The position numbers and the translations under genes were made by a program. The notes beneath the pieces are model-generated. The model was not told the origin of the DNA. It saw nothing but the letters and a program-made list of their open reading frames with translations, and did no database searches. A stretch of DNA of 64,000 nucleotides from contig JAHHTZ010000001.1 of NCBI GenBank assembly GCA_020024285.1, positions 186,001-250,000 on the forward strand. Direction: 5' to 3'. Numbering within the stretch: the first letter of the stretch is position 1; each line of letters starts with the position of its first letter. This DNA comes from Oscillospiraceae bacterium. Its GTDB lineage: Bacteria; Bacillota; Clostridia; Oscillospirales; Ruminococcaceae. Of the stretch, positions 33,571 through 42,410 are shown piece after piece.

Positions 33571-34236
33571 TTACTCCGGTTTTTCTGTGGTAAAGCTGCT
33601 TTCTACATAGCTTTCCAGACGTTCGATCTCTTTTTCCGGTCCTTCTACGCTTGGAACGTACAAAACATCATCGGTATCGATAAACCAACACGCCATTTTG
33701 TGTCCGGGATAATCGCCGCACAGCTTCTGACAGGTGATCCCGTTCACGGTTGCAGATGTTTGCTTGATGTTGGTGATCCCGCCTTTTTCAAGGGAGGCTT
33801 TCACGCTGTCAACAAAGAGCTGTACTGTTACATTTTTCCGCTGTTCTTCCGGCATTTCTGTTTTGAGAACATGGTTCAGTGTAAGAACAGAGTTGGTGAC
33901 GGGTTCTTTGTACTGCAAAAGGTCGCCCTTCATTTCCGTCCAGTTTGAGGGGATGGATATGTAACCGAGGGTATCGGCGCCGACCACGGTCATCTCGCCT
34001 TCTTCGGCTGGCTTTGGATCGTCCTGCGGCTTCTGGGTGGGCTCTGTTTGTATTTTCAGTTTCTCTGCGCCTTCCGCCGGCTTTGGATCATCCTGCGGTT
34101 TTGGGGCAGGTTCTTTGGTTTCTTCTGCTGTTTGTGCTGCCGCTGTCGGAGCCGCAGGCTCTGTTTTGCTGTCCTTGCATCCTGCCAAAGAAATGACACA
34201 CAATGCAATGAGCAATGCAGCCAATCGTTTTTTCAT
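33571..34236 (-). CDS. Lipoprotein of unknown function
   Basis: The protein has 221 residues from ATG 34236. The lipobox is ISLAGC (Cys about 20). A low-complexity, Pro/Lys/Glu/Asp linker follows, containing two copies of KPQDDPKPAE, then a globular domain with YISIPSNWTEMKGDLLQYKEP and NGITCQKLCGDYPGHKMACWFIDTD. The fold resembles small surface domains with a PsbP-like flavour (NWTE..., VKASLEKGG), but I do not assign it. It is monocistronic. Confidence 0.7.
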   Translation of the reverse strand: MKKRLAALLIALCVISLAGCKDSKTEPAAPTAAAQTAEETKEPAPKPQDDPKPAEGAEKLKIQTEPTQKPQDDPKPAEEGEMTVVGADTLGYISIPSNWTEMKGDLLQYKEPVTNSVLTLNHVLKTEMPEEQRKNVTVQLFVDSVKASLEKGGITNIKQTSATVNGITCQKLCGDYPGHKMACWFIDTDDVLYVPSVEGPEKEIERLESYVESSFTTEKPE

Positions 34237-34398
34237 AGACGGACGCCTCCTTTGTGATGCTTTTACCGCAATTTTACCATATCCCAACGGCGATGTAAAC
34301 AGAAAAAGGAGAAACATGACGAAATATGGGATGTTCTAAGCCGGTAGAAAATCCTGCACTTCTGTGGTATACTCAAGGGGACAAGGGAGGTATCGCAA

Positions 34399-35436
34399 AT
34401 GAACCGCATTGAAAGAAACATCATAAAGCTATCCGAAACGCAGGACGCTGGCGCTGCATGTGATCTCATCAACGCGCTCGGAAAATCGGTGAAAAATCAC
34501 ACCGCATCCGAGGAGGAGCGCCGCGCGATCATAGAAGCCTTGGTTCAGCACGCAGACCACCATTCGGGGCTTTCTGCTTCGCACGCTGCGGCGGCAGCTT
34601 TGGATTGTGTGCAGGAAAAGGAAACAGAATATGCCGATTTTTTCAGACGATGCATCGAATCCGGCGAGGACGGCAAGCAGTTTTGGGGCATCCTCGGCTA
34701 TGCCAAAACAATAGCAGAAAACGCCTTTCCCTATTTGGTGGAGTATCTTTTCTCGTCGGGAAAATCGCTTGAGCACAAGGCGCTGATCGTCAAGGAGCTT
34801 TCAAGGCGCTCTCAAAATCCGTTTGACCTCGATACCCCGTATGAGTGCCGCAATTGGACGGAAGCCGACATTCGATACAATGCCATCCGCGAATGGAAGG
34901 AACGCGGATTCCCGCTTGGGGAGGGCTATCCTCTTCCCGTCTGCCATGCATGTTTGCAGGAGCCGAAAACCAATGAGGAAAAGCTCTATGCCCGCCTGGA
35001 GAAGAAGCTGCTCAAAAAGCGCGAAAAGGATCAGGATTTTTCTCACCCGAAAAACTGGCTCATCAAGGCAGCACCGGAGGATCTTCTGTCGATCCGGGCG
35101 CGCTGGAACCTGCCGAAAGACTACTGCGACTTTTTGGAAAAAGCCTCCCCGCTCCACGCAGATTTTAAGATCAAAGGCTATGGGGCTGTGGAAGTATACG
35201 GTGCACAGGACCTGATTCGGGGGCAGGACGGATATTCCTACAATCCCTGTACACAAAAGCCGATCGAAGACTGGAACAAAAACTATGTTGTCATTGCAAA
35301 TCGTTTCGGGGACCCGTTCTGCCTTGATATTTCCCGGGAAAATTCTCCCGTTTATTTTGCGTTTCACGGGGAGGGAGTCTGGGAATTTACGGAGGAATTT
35401 GATTCTTTTTGTGATTTTCTCAAAAGCCTGTCCTGA
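34399..35436 (+). CDS. SUKH (SMI1/KNR4) domain protein with helical N-terminus
   Basis: This 345-residue cytoplasmic protein has an N-terminal half that is helical and repeat-like (ITSEEERRAIIEALVQHADHHSGL type helices, HEAT-like). The C-terminal part, from about residue 235, reads WNLPKDYCDFLEKASPLHADF, GAVEVYGAQDLIRG, NKNYVVIANRFGDPFCLDISREN, the SMI1/KNR4 pattern. SUKH domains are common immunity proteins against contact-dependent or polymorphic toxins, and also occur in general housekeeping. No toxin gene is nearby. ATG 34399 follows GGGAGG. Confidence 0.8.
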   Translation: MNRIERNIIKLSETQDAGAACDLINALGKSVKNHTASEEERRAIIEALVQHADHHSGLSASHAAAAALDCVQEKETEYADFFRRCIESGEDGKQFWGILGYAKTIAENAFPYLVEYLFSSGKSLEHKALIVKELSRRSQNPFDLDTPYECRNWTEADIRYNAIREWKERGFPLGEGYPLPVCHACLQEPKTNEEKLYARLEKKLLKKREKDQDFSHPKNWLIKAAPEDLLSIRARWNLPKDYCDFLEKASPLHADFKIKGYGAVEVYGAQDLIRGQDGYSYNPCTQKPIEDWNKNYVVIANRFGDPFCLDISRENSPVYFAFHGEGVWEFTEEFDSFCDFLKSLS

Positions 35437-35525
35437 TTGTGCTCTATTCCGTGATTCTTGTATTGCTCTCCCCTTTGTTGTATACTGGTTTGGAATCACA
35501 AAATCGAATTGGGAGGAATGATGAT

Positions 35526-36089
35526 ATGAATGCAAAAATCGATGTTTCTGATGTAGTTCTGCATACAGACCGCCTGACCCTTCGCCCGTGGAGGCAAAGC
35601 GACCTCGACGATTTTTTTGAATATGCCTCAGTGGACGGAGTGGGTCAGATGGCAGGCTGGTTTCCGCATGAGAGCAAGCTTTCCACCCAGATCATCCTCA
35701 ACTGCTTTATCGAGGAGAAAAAGACCTTCGCGCTCGAATATCAGGGAAAAGTGATCGGCTCGATTGGGATCGAGGAATACAAGGAATCGGAATTGGAGGA
35801 GTATCGCGAGCGAAAGGGACGTGCGCTGGGCTTTGTTCTTTCCAAAGACTATTGGGGACAGGGCTTGATGCCGGAGGCAGTAAAGCGTGTGATCCGGTAT
35901 CTCTTTGAGGAAGTCCACCTCGACTTTATCTCGTGCAGCCACTATTTTGACAATCAGCAGTCGCATCGCGTACAGGAAAAATGCGGATTCAAATTCCTGA
36001 AGGATACATCCCACACCACCTGCTCCGGTGCCAAGGCACCCACAAAGCTCAATATTTTAATGGCAGAAGATTACAATAAGAGCAAATAA
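35526..36089 (+). CDS. GNAT acetyltransferase, RimJ/RimL-like
   Basis: The 187-residue enzyme starts at ATG 35526 (GGGAGGAATGAT upstream). LHTDRLTLRPWRQSDLDDFFEYAS, IGSIGIEEYKE and GRALGFVLSKDYWGQGLMPEAVKRVIRYLFEEVHLD hold the acetyl-CoA-binding motif, and the C-terminal VQEKCGFKFLKDT is standard. It transfers acetyl to an amino group, possibly of a ribosomal protein N-terminus or a small molecule. It has its own promoter (TTGTAT and TATACT, 17 bases apart) in the short spacer after the SUKH gene. Confidence 0.9.
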   Translation: MNAKIDVSDVVLHTDRLTLRPWRQSDLDDFFEYASVDGVGQMAGWFPHESKLSTQIILNCFIEEKKTFALEYQGKVIGSIGIEEYKESELEEYRERKGRALGFVLSKDYWGQGLMPEAVKRVIRYLFEEVHLDFISCSHYFDNQQSHRVQEKCGFKFLKDTSHTTCSGAKAPTKLNILMAEDYNKSK

Positions 36090-36111
36090 GCGCTCGATTG
36101 CTGCCTGTTCT

Positions 36112-36140
36112 AATCGGCTGTCCTTTCGGGACAGCCGATT
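36112..36140 (+). terminator. Terminator of the acetyltransferase gene
   Basis: AATCGGCTGTCC (36112-36123) pairs with GGACAGCCGATT (36129-36140), followed by TTTG. Confidence 0.8.
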
Positions 36141-36313
36141 TTGTATCAGAGGGATTTTCTTGATTGAGGGCATCGGCAGAAAATATGTTCCGCTTTTTCT
36201 GCCTGTGATTTATGCTTCCCCACTCAAAAATTTTTCGGCAAAAGGAAAATCTGCGAAAATATACTCCTCCCCCTTTGTGCATCTTAGGTGAATTTTTACA
36301 TATCAACAAAGCA

Positions 36314-36358
36314 AAATGCTCCATATTTGTAAATTTTTTTTACAAGCATGGAGCATTT
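36314..36358. promoter_or_regulatory. Long AT-rich inverted repeat upstream of the DUF5058 operon
   Basis: AAATGCTCCAT (36314-36324) is the complement of ATGGAGCATTT (36348-36358), and the inner TTTGTAAA/TTTACAA also pair. It lies 130 bases before the first gene. The rest of 36144-36487 is AT-rich and non-coding, apart from the GTCATATTT repeats listed separately. Confidence 0.6.
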
Positions 36359-36360
36359 CT

Positions 36361-36408
36361 GTCATATTTCTTCATTGTGTAAAAAATATGACACAAACCG
36401 TCATATTT
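36361..36408. repeat. Three copies of GTCATATTT in the promoter region
   Basis: GTCATATTT occurs at 36361-36369 and 36400-36408, and its complement AAATATGAC at 36384-36392. Spacing of 15-25 bases and the mixed orientation resemble a multi-site operator for a PucR-type or other activator. Confidence 0.55.
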
Positions 36409-36487
36409 AAACATAGAAAGCGCATGGTTTCTGCGATAAGATAGGATCACAACGACATCTTCTCAAAAATTCAAGGAGGAACAAGTT

Positions 36488-37183
36488 ATGAATCCAATGC
36501 AAATTGCAAACAGCGTCCCGATGTGGATCGCCTGCGGCTTGGCGGTGCTTCTTGTTATTGCTCAGGCTGTGATCTTCACGAAGAAAGCCTTCCAAGCGGG
36601 ACCCAAGGTAGGACTTACCAAAGACCAGATGAAAAAAGCGGTGAGAAGCTCCGCGCTGACCTCGATCGGTCCGTCGCTTGTTGTATTAAGCGGGATGCTT
36701 TCCCTTTTGGTAAGCGTGGGCGGTCCGATGTCCTGGATGCGTCTATCCTTCATCGGTTCTGTTATGTTCGAGTCCCTTGCTGCCGGCATCGGTACGAGCA
36801 CTGTGGGTGTTCAGCTCGGCGTTGACCCGATGACTTCAGAGGCTCTCACAATGGCTGTCTGGACCATGATCCTCGGCTCAGTTGGATGGATCATCTTTTC
36901 CTCTCTGTCGGCAGACAAGATGGACAAGGTGCAGACCAAAATCTCCGGCGGCAACCCTGCAAAGCTCGCTCTCATTTCCAGTGCTGCAATGGTTGGCGTA
37001 TTTGGTGCGATGGTGGCACAAAAGCTCGTAGGTCTTGATAAATCTGCCCTTTCCTGCGTGCTTGGTGCAGCATTTATGGGATCATTGATCTATCTTGCAA
37101 ACAAGAAAAACATCGGCTGGCTCAAGGAATGGAATCTCACCATCTCCATTCTTGGTGCTATGATCATCACTGCTTTGATTTAG
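36488..37183 (+). CDS. DUF5058 family membrane protein
   Basis: This hydrophobic protein of 231 residues matches DUF5058: MNPMQIANSVPMWIACGLAVLLVIAQAVIFTKKAFQAG, VRSSALTSIGPSLVVLSGMLSLLVSVGGPMSWMRLSFIGSVMFESLAA. About six spans. Function has not been shown. It is the first gene of an operon with a second membrane protein and two M20 amidohydrolases, so it probably forms part of an uptake system for their substrate. ATG 36488 follows AAGGAGGAAC. Confidence 0.85.
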   Translation: MNPMQIANSVPMWIACGLAVLLVIAQAVIFTKKAFQAGPKVGLTKDQMKKAVRSSALTSIGPSLVVLSGMLSLLVSVGGPMSWMRLSFIGSVMFESLAAGIGTSTVGVQLGVDPMTSEALTMAVWTMILGSVGWIIFSSLSADKMDKVQTKISGGNPAKLALISSAAMVGVFGAMVAQKLVGLDKSALSCVLGAAFMGSLIYLANKKNIGWLKEWNLTISILGAMIITALI

Positions 37184-37193
37184 GAGGATCGCA

Positions 37194-37895
37194 ATGGAAA
37201 CAAATACAAATTACTATGACCTTCAATATATGCCGAAAATGCATAAAATCGGCAAGTTCACAGGTCTTCTCGGTGTTATCTGCTGCTTTGCCCCCGCACT
37301 TGTTCTTGGGCTTGTATACGGTCTGTGGCCGAATCCCGCTGCCCTTCTGACATCATTTGTTACCGCTGCAAGCTCCTTTGGCTTCCTGTGGTTTATCGAA
37401 CCGATCTCCTACTATCCGGTGGTTGGTCCTGTTGGAACCTACATGGCGTTCCTCTCCGGCAACATCTCCAATATGCGCGTTCCCTGTGCCAGCATGGCTC
37501 AGATCGCAGCCGGTGTAACATCCGGTACCCCACAGGGCTCCATCATTGCAACCATAGGTATGGGTGTTTCCATCGTCATCAACACTACCATCCTTTCTAT
37601 CGGTGTCCTCGCCGGAAGCTCCATCCTCTCCCGCCTGCCGGAATCTGTCACCTCTGCTTTGAACTACCTGCTCCCTGCGCTGTTTGGTGCGCTGTTCATC
37701 CAGTTTGCACTCAAGCAGAAAAAGCTGTCCGTCATTATGCTTGCGATCGGTGTGCTGCTTTATATCGGCATCAACGGCGGCGTATTCGACTTTATCCCAG
37801 GTGCAAGAAACTTCCTTGGCACACTTGTGTGCGTATTCACCTCCATTGCAATCGGCATAGTTTTGACAAACAAAAAAGAGAAGAAACAGCAATAG
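37194..37895 (+). CDS. Membrane protein partner of DUF5058
   Basis: This 233-residue protein has six or seven spans and conserved Pro/Gly-rich segments: FLWFIEPISYYPVVGPVGTYMAFLSGNISNMRVPCASMAQ and AGVTSGTPQGSIIATIGMGVSIVINTTILSIGVLAG. It ends in a basic tail (NKKEKKQQ). It follows DUF5058 by 10 bases behind GGAGG. The two membrane proteins and their repeated co-occurrence with M20 hydrolases suggest a two-part transporter; I do not recognise a named family. Confidence 0.75.
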   Translation: METNTNYYDLQYMPKMHKIGKFTGLLGVICCFAPALVLGLVYGLWPNPAALLTSFVTAASSFGFLWFIEPISYYPVVGPVGTYMAFLSGNISNMRVPCASMAQIAAGVTSGTPQGSIIATIGMGVSIVINTTILSIGVLAGSSILSRLPESVTSALNYLLPALFGALFIQFALKQKKLSVIMLAIGVLLYIGINGGVFDFIPGARNFLGTLVCVFTSIAIGIVLTNKKEKKQQ

Positions 37896-37922
37896 ACCAA
37901 TTTGGCAAAGGAGGGCATGTTT

Positions 37923-39284
37923 ATGACGAAACAGTTTGTTTATGATACCGTCAATCAGCTGGAAGATCTTTGCAGCGAATCCTGCCGCTACCTCTGGGAA
38001 AATCCAGAGGTGGGCGGTCAGGAGAAAAAATCCGCTGCATATCTGCGCGAGGTTCTGCGAAAAGAGGGCTTTGTGATTGTAAATGAGGAAAAAATGGAGC
38101 ACGCCTTTTATGCAGAGTATGGGAGCGGTCATCCTGTGATTGCCGTGCTGGGAGAATATGATGCTCTCCCTGCCCTCTCGCAAAAGGTGAGCGCCGAAAA
38201 GGAAGCTGTGCAGCCGAATGCGCCCGGACATGGGTGCGGTCATAATCTTCTGGGCACTGCTTCGATGATTGCTTCCATTGCGATCAAGCGTCTGCTGGAA
38301 GAACAAAAGCTCCCCGGTACCGTCCGCTTCTATGGCTGCCCGGAGGAGGAACTGCTCAGCGGCAAAGTGAAGATGGCATACTATGGGATGTTCGATGGCT
38401 GTGACCTTGCCCTTTCGTGGCATCCCAACTCGGGAAATATGGTGGTGGATGCAGGCAACCTCGCCTGCGCTTACGCCAAATTCTACTTCAGCGGCATCAG
38501 CTCCCATGCTGCTTTTGCTCCTGAAGCAGGCAGAAGTGCAATGGACGCTGTGGAGCTGATGAACGTGGGTGCAAACTATCTGCGCGAGCATGTCATCTCC
38601 TCTGCCCGCATCCACTACAGCTCTGACAACTGCGGATTTCCCCCAAATATCGTCCCAAGCAAGGCGGTGGCATGGTATGCTGTGCGCGCTCCGCGTATGG
38701 CGGATGTACAATCGATCTTAGAGCGCATCGAAAAGATCGCGCAGGGCGCTGCTCTTATGACCGAAACACAGGTGAAGATGGAGCTGCAGCATGGCTGCTG
38801 TGAAATGCGTCCAAACCATGCATTTGCTGATTTGACCTATGAGAATATGATGGAGGCAAAGCCTGCGCAATTTACAGAGGAAGAACTGAACTTCGCCAAA
38901 AAGATACAGGACACTGTCTCCCCACTCAACGTGATGAAGGATCAGCAGGCTTATTGCTCAGCTGAAGTGATGCACTCCTTCGTGGGACACCGCAGCATCT
39001 GGAAGGAATATCCGCTGACTGCATCCAGTGATGCCGGCGATGTGAGCTATCTGATGCCGATGAATATGTTCTGCACTGCCACATGGCCGCTCGGCGTTGC
39101 ACCGCACACCTGGCAGTCTGCCGCAATGGCAGGAAGCAGCCTCGCGCAAAAATCTGCCTTGTACGCTGCAAGAGTTCTTGCAGGTACTGCCTGCGATCTG
39201 CTGACGCAGCCTGAAAAAACAGCAAAAATCATTGAAGAATTTAAGGATGCCCACGTTTCCTACTGCCCGATGTACCATGAGTAA
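37923..39284 (+). CDS. M20 amidohydrolase, AbgB-like
   Basis: A 453-residue enzyme; ATG 37923 lies eight bases after AAAGGAGG, while ATG 37917 is too close. The metal-ligand blocks GEYDALPAL, GHGCGHNLLG, CPEEELLSGKVKMA and HPNSGNM are typical of AbgB and related amidohydrolases, and ISSHAAFAPEAGRSAMDAVELM marks the dimerisation domain. AbgA/AbgB cleave p-aminobenzoyl-glutamate. The natural substrate here is unknown but should be an N-acyl or peptide-like compound taken up by the preceding membrane proteins. Confidence 0.9.
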   Translation: MTKQFVYDTVNQLEDLCSESCRYLWENPEVGGQEKKSAAYLREVLRKEGFVIVNEEKMEHAFYAEYGSGHPVIAVLGEYDALPALSQKVSAEKEAVQPNAPGHGCGHNLLGTASMIASIAIKRLLEEQKLPGTVRFYGCPEEELLSGKVKMAYYGMFDGCDLALSWHPNSGNMVVDAGNLACAYAKFYFSGISSHAAFAPEAGRSAMDAVELMNVGANYLREHVISSARIHYSSDNCGFPPNIVPSKAVAWYAVRAPRMADVQSILERIEKIAQGAALMTETQVKMELQHGCCEMRPNHAFADLTYENMMEAKPAQFTEEELNFAKKIQDTVSPLNVMKDQQAYCSAEVMHSFVGHRSIWKEYPLTASSDAGDVSYLMPMNMFCTATWPLGVAPHTWQSAAMAGSSLAQKSALYAARVLAGTACDLLTQPEKTAKIIEEFKDAHVSYCPMYHE

Positions 39285-39392
39285 TCCTTGCGTTTTGCAA
39301 AAGGCAGGATATCGTCCCTCTGAAAATTCTCATTTGCATTTCTGATGCGTTTTATGATATGCTGGAGTCAAATCAACAGGGGGTGTATCAAT

Positions 39393-41021
39393 TTGGGGAT
39401 CACGATTGGATATCTGCTGAGTCAGGAATTTTTTAAGGATTTTACGGTGATTGCCGGAAAAAGAGGACTCAACCGTGAGATCCAGGGCGTAACAGTATGG
39501 GATGCACCCGATTCCACAAACTGGACCTTGGGTAAGGAACTGATTTTAACAAACGGATACGTTATTTCGAAGGATAAAAACTGTATTCAAAACCTCAAGA
39601 TCGGCTTTGGGAAGTCCCACGCGGCGCTTATCATCAAGCTGGAGCGCTATCTGACGACCATCCCGACCGAGCTGATCGATCTGTTTGAAAGCCACAACGT
39701 TCCGCTCATCACGATGCCGTATTCCAATTCGTGGATGGAAGTGATCAATCAGGTCAATGTTGCTGTGATGAATCACGCCATCCAGCAGCTTTGCATCAAT
39801 GTGCAAAGCAAATTCAATACCTCAAACCGCAATTACAAGGATCAGAAAATCCAGCGAATCCTTCAAACGGTGGAAAACGAGATGGAGTTTCCTGCTGTTT
39901 TGTATGATGTATTTGAAAACAAAGCCTACTACAGCTCGCCGAACTTTAAGAAAACGAGCGAGCAATACGGAATGGTGGACGAAGATTACTGGAATCCAGT
40001 CTCTTTGCATACCACCCATACTCTGTGTGACTGTATCCACATGGTGCGCTATCGCCTCATCAACAAAAATGAAGCCATCGATGAACCGCGCATCAGCTGG
40101 ATCGTCATCCCCATCCTGTTGGATGGGGTTCCGCAGGCGTATTTTTGTGTGATGGAGTCACGGCGCTTCGTCGATTTTTACGACGAGTACTTCATGCGCT
40201 TTACCTTTATGCTTTTGCTGAGCATCTATGAGCAGATCTCGGTGGCAAGGGACGCCAGCAACATTGGCTTTGAAAACTTCATCCATATGGCGTTGGAAGC
40301 AAAGGATCAGGACTACAATAAGCTTGCCTATCAGGCAAACCAGGTTGGAATCTCCTTTGACCAGCAGTACCTGTGCATCCTGCTGCGCCATAACCACGAT
40401 ACCTACGACATCCGCAGCCGACGCAATGAAATGATCGATATGTTTCACCAGTGCACCATCGACCGCAGCGGACGCCTTGCCTTTCTTTCTCGCGAAGAAG
40501 GGATGATCCTGCTCGACATCAAAAAATTGCCCTATACAGAGAAAAGCTATATTTATGCTCTGCTGGAAGAATATCATGCAAAGCTCCAGAAAAAGTTTGA
40601 CGGGATCACCTGGACATTCAGCTTTGCCAATGAGGGCAGAGCGCTCTCCTCCCTGCGGGAAACACTGCAAAAATGCAGAAAAATCATGCGCATCGGCAGG
40701 ATCGCCTGTCCGGATCAGAAGATCCTTGACTATGACCATCTGGGCATCCTCACCTGGCTTGATATTCCGGATGATGAGCTGAAAAAGCTGCTTGGGCAGT
40801 TCCGTCAGTTGATGCAGGCAGAAAAAAACAAAGAACTCCTGCAGACTCTTCGGGTATATCTCGAAAACAACATGAATTACAGCATGACAGCAGATAAACT
40901 GTTTGTCAATATCAATACGATCCGCCGCCGGATCGAAAAAATCAACGAACTCATCGACGTCGATTGGTCCGATTATCTGGAACGAATCAAAATCGAATTG
41001 ATGCTGCAGTTTTTGCAGTAA
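39393..41021 (+). CDS. PucR family transcriptional regulator
   Basis: This 542-residue regulator is started at TTG 39393 (AGGGGG about nine bases upstream); an ATG at 39345 lacks a ribosome site. The N-terminal PucR domain reads GITIGYLLSQEFFKDFTVIAGKRGLNREIQGVTVWDAPDSTNWTLGKELILTNGYVIS. A central GGDEF-like CdaR region follows, with a C-terminal HTH_30 (LRVYLENNMNYSMTADKLFVNINTIRRRIEKINEL). PucR-type proteins sense purine or amino-compound availability. It lies between the two M20 genes and is the likely activator of the operon. Confidence 0.92.
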   Translation: MGITIGYLLSQEFFKDFTVIAGKRGLNREIQGVTVWDAPDSTNWTLGKELILTNGYVISKDKNCIQNLKIGFGKSHAALIIKLERYLTTIPTELIDLFESHNVPLITMPYSNSWMEVINQVNVAVMNHAIQQLCINVQSKFNTSNRNYKDQKIQRILQTVENEMEFPAVLYDVFENKAYYSSPNFKKTSEQYGMVDEDYWNPVSLHTTHTLCDCIHMVRYRLINKNEAIDEPRISWIVIPILLDGVPQAYFCVMESRRFVDFYDEYFMRFTFMLLLSIYEQISVARDASNIGFENFIHMALEAKDQDYNKLAYQANQVGISFDQQYLCILLRHNHDTYDIRSRRNEMIDMFHQCTIDRSGRLAFLSREEGMILLDIKKLPYTEKSYIYALLEEYHAKLQKKFDGITWTFSFANEGRALSSLRETLQKCRKIMRIGRIACPDQKILDYDHLGILTWLDIPDDELKKLLGQFRQLMQAEKNKELLQTLRVYLENNMNYSMTADKLFVNINTIRRRIEKINELIDVDWSDYLERIKIELMLQFLQ

Positions 41022-41049
41022 GGTATATAAAAAGAAAGGTGCGATTGTA

Positions 41050-42243
41050 ATGAGTATGTATGACGAAGCCCTATCAATCAAGGAAACGATTTTGGAAAAC
41101 CGCAGACACCTCCACCAAAATCCAGAGCTGGGACTGGAGCTTCCCAAAACAGCAGCTTTTGTGGAAGAAAAACTGCGGGAAATGGGCTATGAGCCCCGAC
41201 GCATCGGAGCGTGCGGGATCGTTGCCACAGTGGGAAAAAGCGGTGGGAAATGCTTCCTCCTTCGTGCAGACATGGATGCTCTGCCGGTCGAGGAGCTGAC
41301 AGACCTCGATTTCAAATCCACCAACGGGAACATGCACGCCTGCGGACACGACTGCCATACTGCAAACCTTCTTGGTGCAGCACAGCTGCTCAAAAACCAC
41401 GAGTCTGAATTGCAGGGCATGGTGAAGCTGATGTTCCAGCCGGCAGAGGAAACAATGGACGGCTCCAAAATGATGATCGAGGGCGGTGTTTTGGAAAATC
41501 CGAAGGTAGATGCCGCAATGGGAATCCACGTATTTACCAATATGCCGATTCCCGCCGGTACCATCGTCATGACCGGTGCAGATTCCAGATTTGCTGCTGT
41601 GGACTGGTTCACCATCAAAATCACCGGCAGGGGCTGCCACGGTGCCCAACCGAACAACGGCGTCGACCCGCTCAACGTAATGGCTCATATTCATCTGGCA
41701 CTTCAGGCAATCAACGCGCGTGAGATGGACCCATCCGACAACATCGTTCTCACCATCGGTCAGATGCACGGTGGATCGACCTCCAACATCATTCCAAGCG
41801 ATGCCTTTATGTCGGGAACCATCCGTACCATGAAAAACGAAACCCGCACGATGGTCAAGGAGCGCATGAACGCGATCGTATCATCGATTGCATCTGCATT
41901 CAATGCGACCGCCTGCGTAGAATACGGCAGCGGCTGCCCTGTTCTCTTCCATAATAAGGCACTTTACGCCGAGCTCAAGGGCTACATGAAGGAGCTTGAC
42001 GGTGTGAACCTGGTCGATCTCGACGATCAGGGAGAATGCATGCAGAACATGGGCTCGGAAGATTTTGCATATATCGCAAATCAGGTACCAAGCGTGTTCT
42101 TTATTGCAACAGCAGGTACCCCGGCGGAAGGATACTGCTACCCGCAGCACCATCCAAAGGCGATCTTCCACGAATCTGCCCTTCCGGTAAGCGCTGCCAC
42201 CTATGCGCACCTCGCAATGGAATGGCTCAAAAACAATCCGTAG
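41050..42243 (+). CDS. M20 amidohydrolase, N-acyl-amino-acid hydrolase-like
   Basis: The 397-residue enzyme shows the carboxypeptidase-type M20 (HippO/YxeP) blocks: LRADMDALPVEE, MHACGHDCHTANLLG, MFQPAEETMDGSKMMIEGG, GCHGAQPNNGVDP, GSTSNIIPSDAFMSGTIRTM and the C-terminal MGSEDFAYIANQVPSVFF. Metal ligands are intact. It likely hydrolyses N-acylated amino acids such as hippurate or N-acetyl amino acids. It follows the PucR gene by 28 bases and ends before a strong terminator. Confidence 0.93.
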   Translation: MSMYDEALSIKETILENRRHLHQNPELGLELPKTAAFVEEKLREMGYEPRRIGACGIVATVGKSGGKCFLLRADMDALPVEELTDLDFKSTNGNMHACGHDCHTANLLGAAQLLKNHESELQGMVKLMFQPAEETMDGSKMMIEGGVLENPKVDAAMGIHVFTNMPIPAGTIVMTGADSRFAAVDWFTIKITGRGCHGAQPNNGVDPLNVMAHIHLALQAINAREMDPSDNIVLTIGQMHGGSTSNIIPSDAFMSGTIRTMKNETRTMVKERMNAIVSSIASAFNATACVEYGSGCPVLFHNKALYAELKGYMKELDGVNLVDLDDQGECMQNMGSEDFAYIANQVPSVFFIATAGTPAEGYCYPQHHPKAIFHESALPVSAATYAHLAMEWLKNNP

Positions 42244-42286
42244 ATTCTTCGTTCGACCACTCCTTCCTCATAAAGTATATACTCCG

Positions 42287-42323
42287 AAAAATCCCCGAAC
42301 CTGAAAACGGTTCGGGGATTTTT
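42287..42323 (+). terminator. Terminator of the M20/DUF5058 operon
   Basis: AAAAATCCCCGAACC (42287-42301) pairs with GGTTCGGGGATTTTT (42309-42323), with a seven-base loop and a following T-tract. Confidence 0.9.
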
Positions 42324-42410
42324 CCCTTCTGTGCGCCGGTTTGAATCTGCTTGAAATGAGGGCTTCGGTGTGATATATTGGGTGTATCAGAGATAAAGGA
42401 GGAATTCAAA

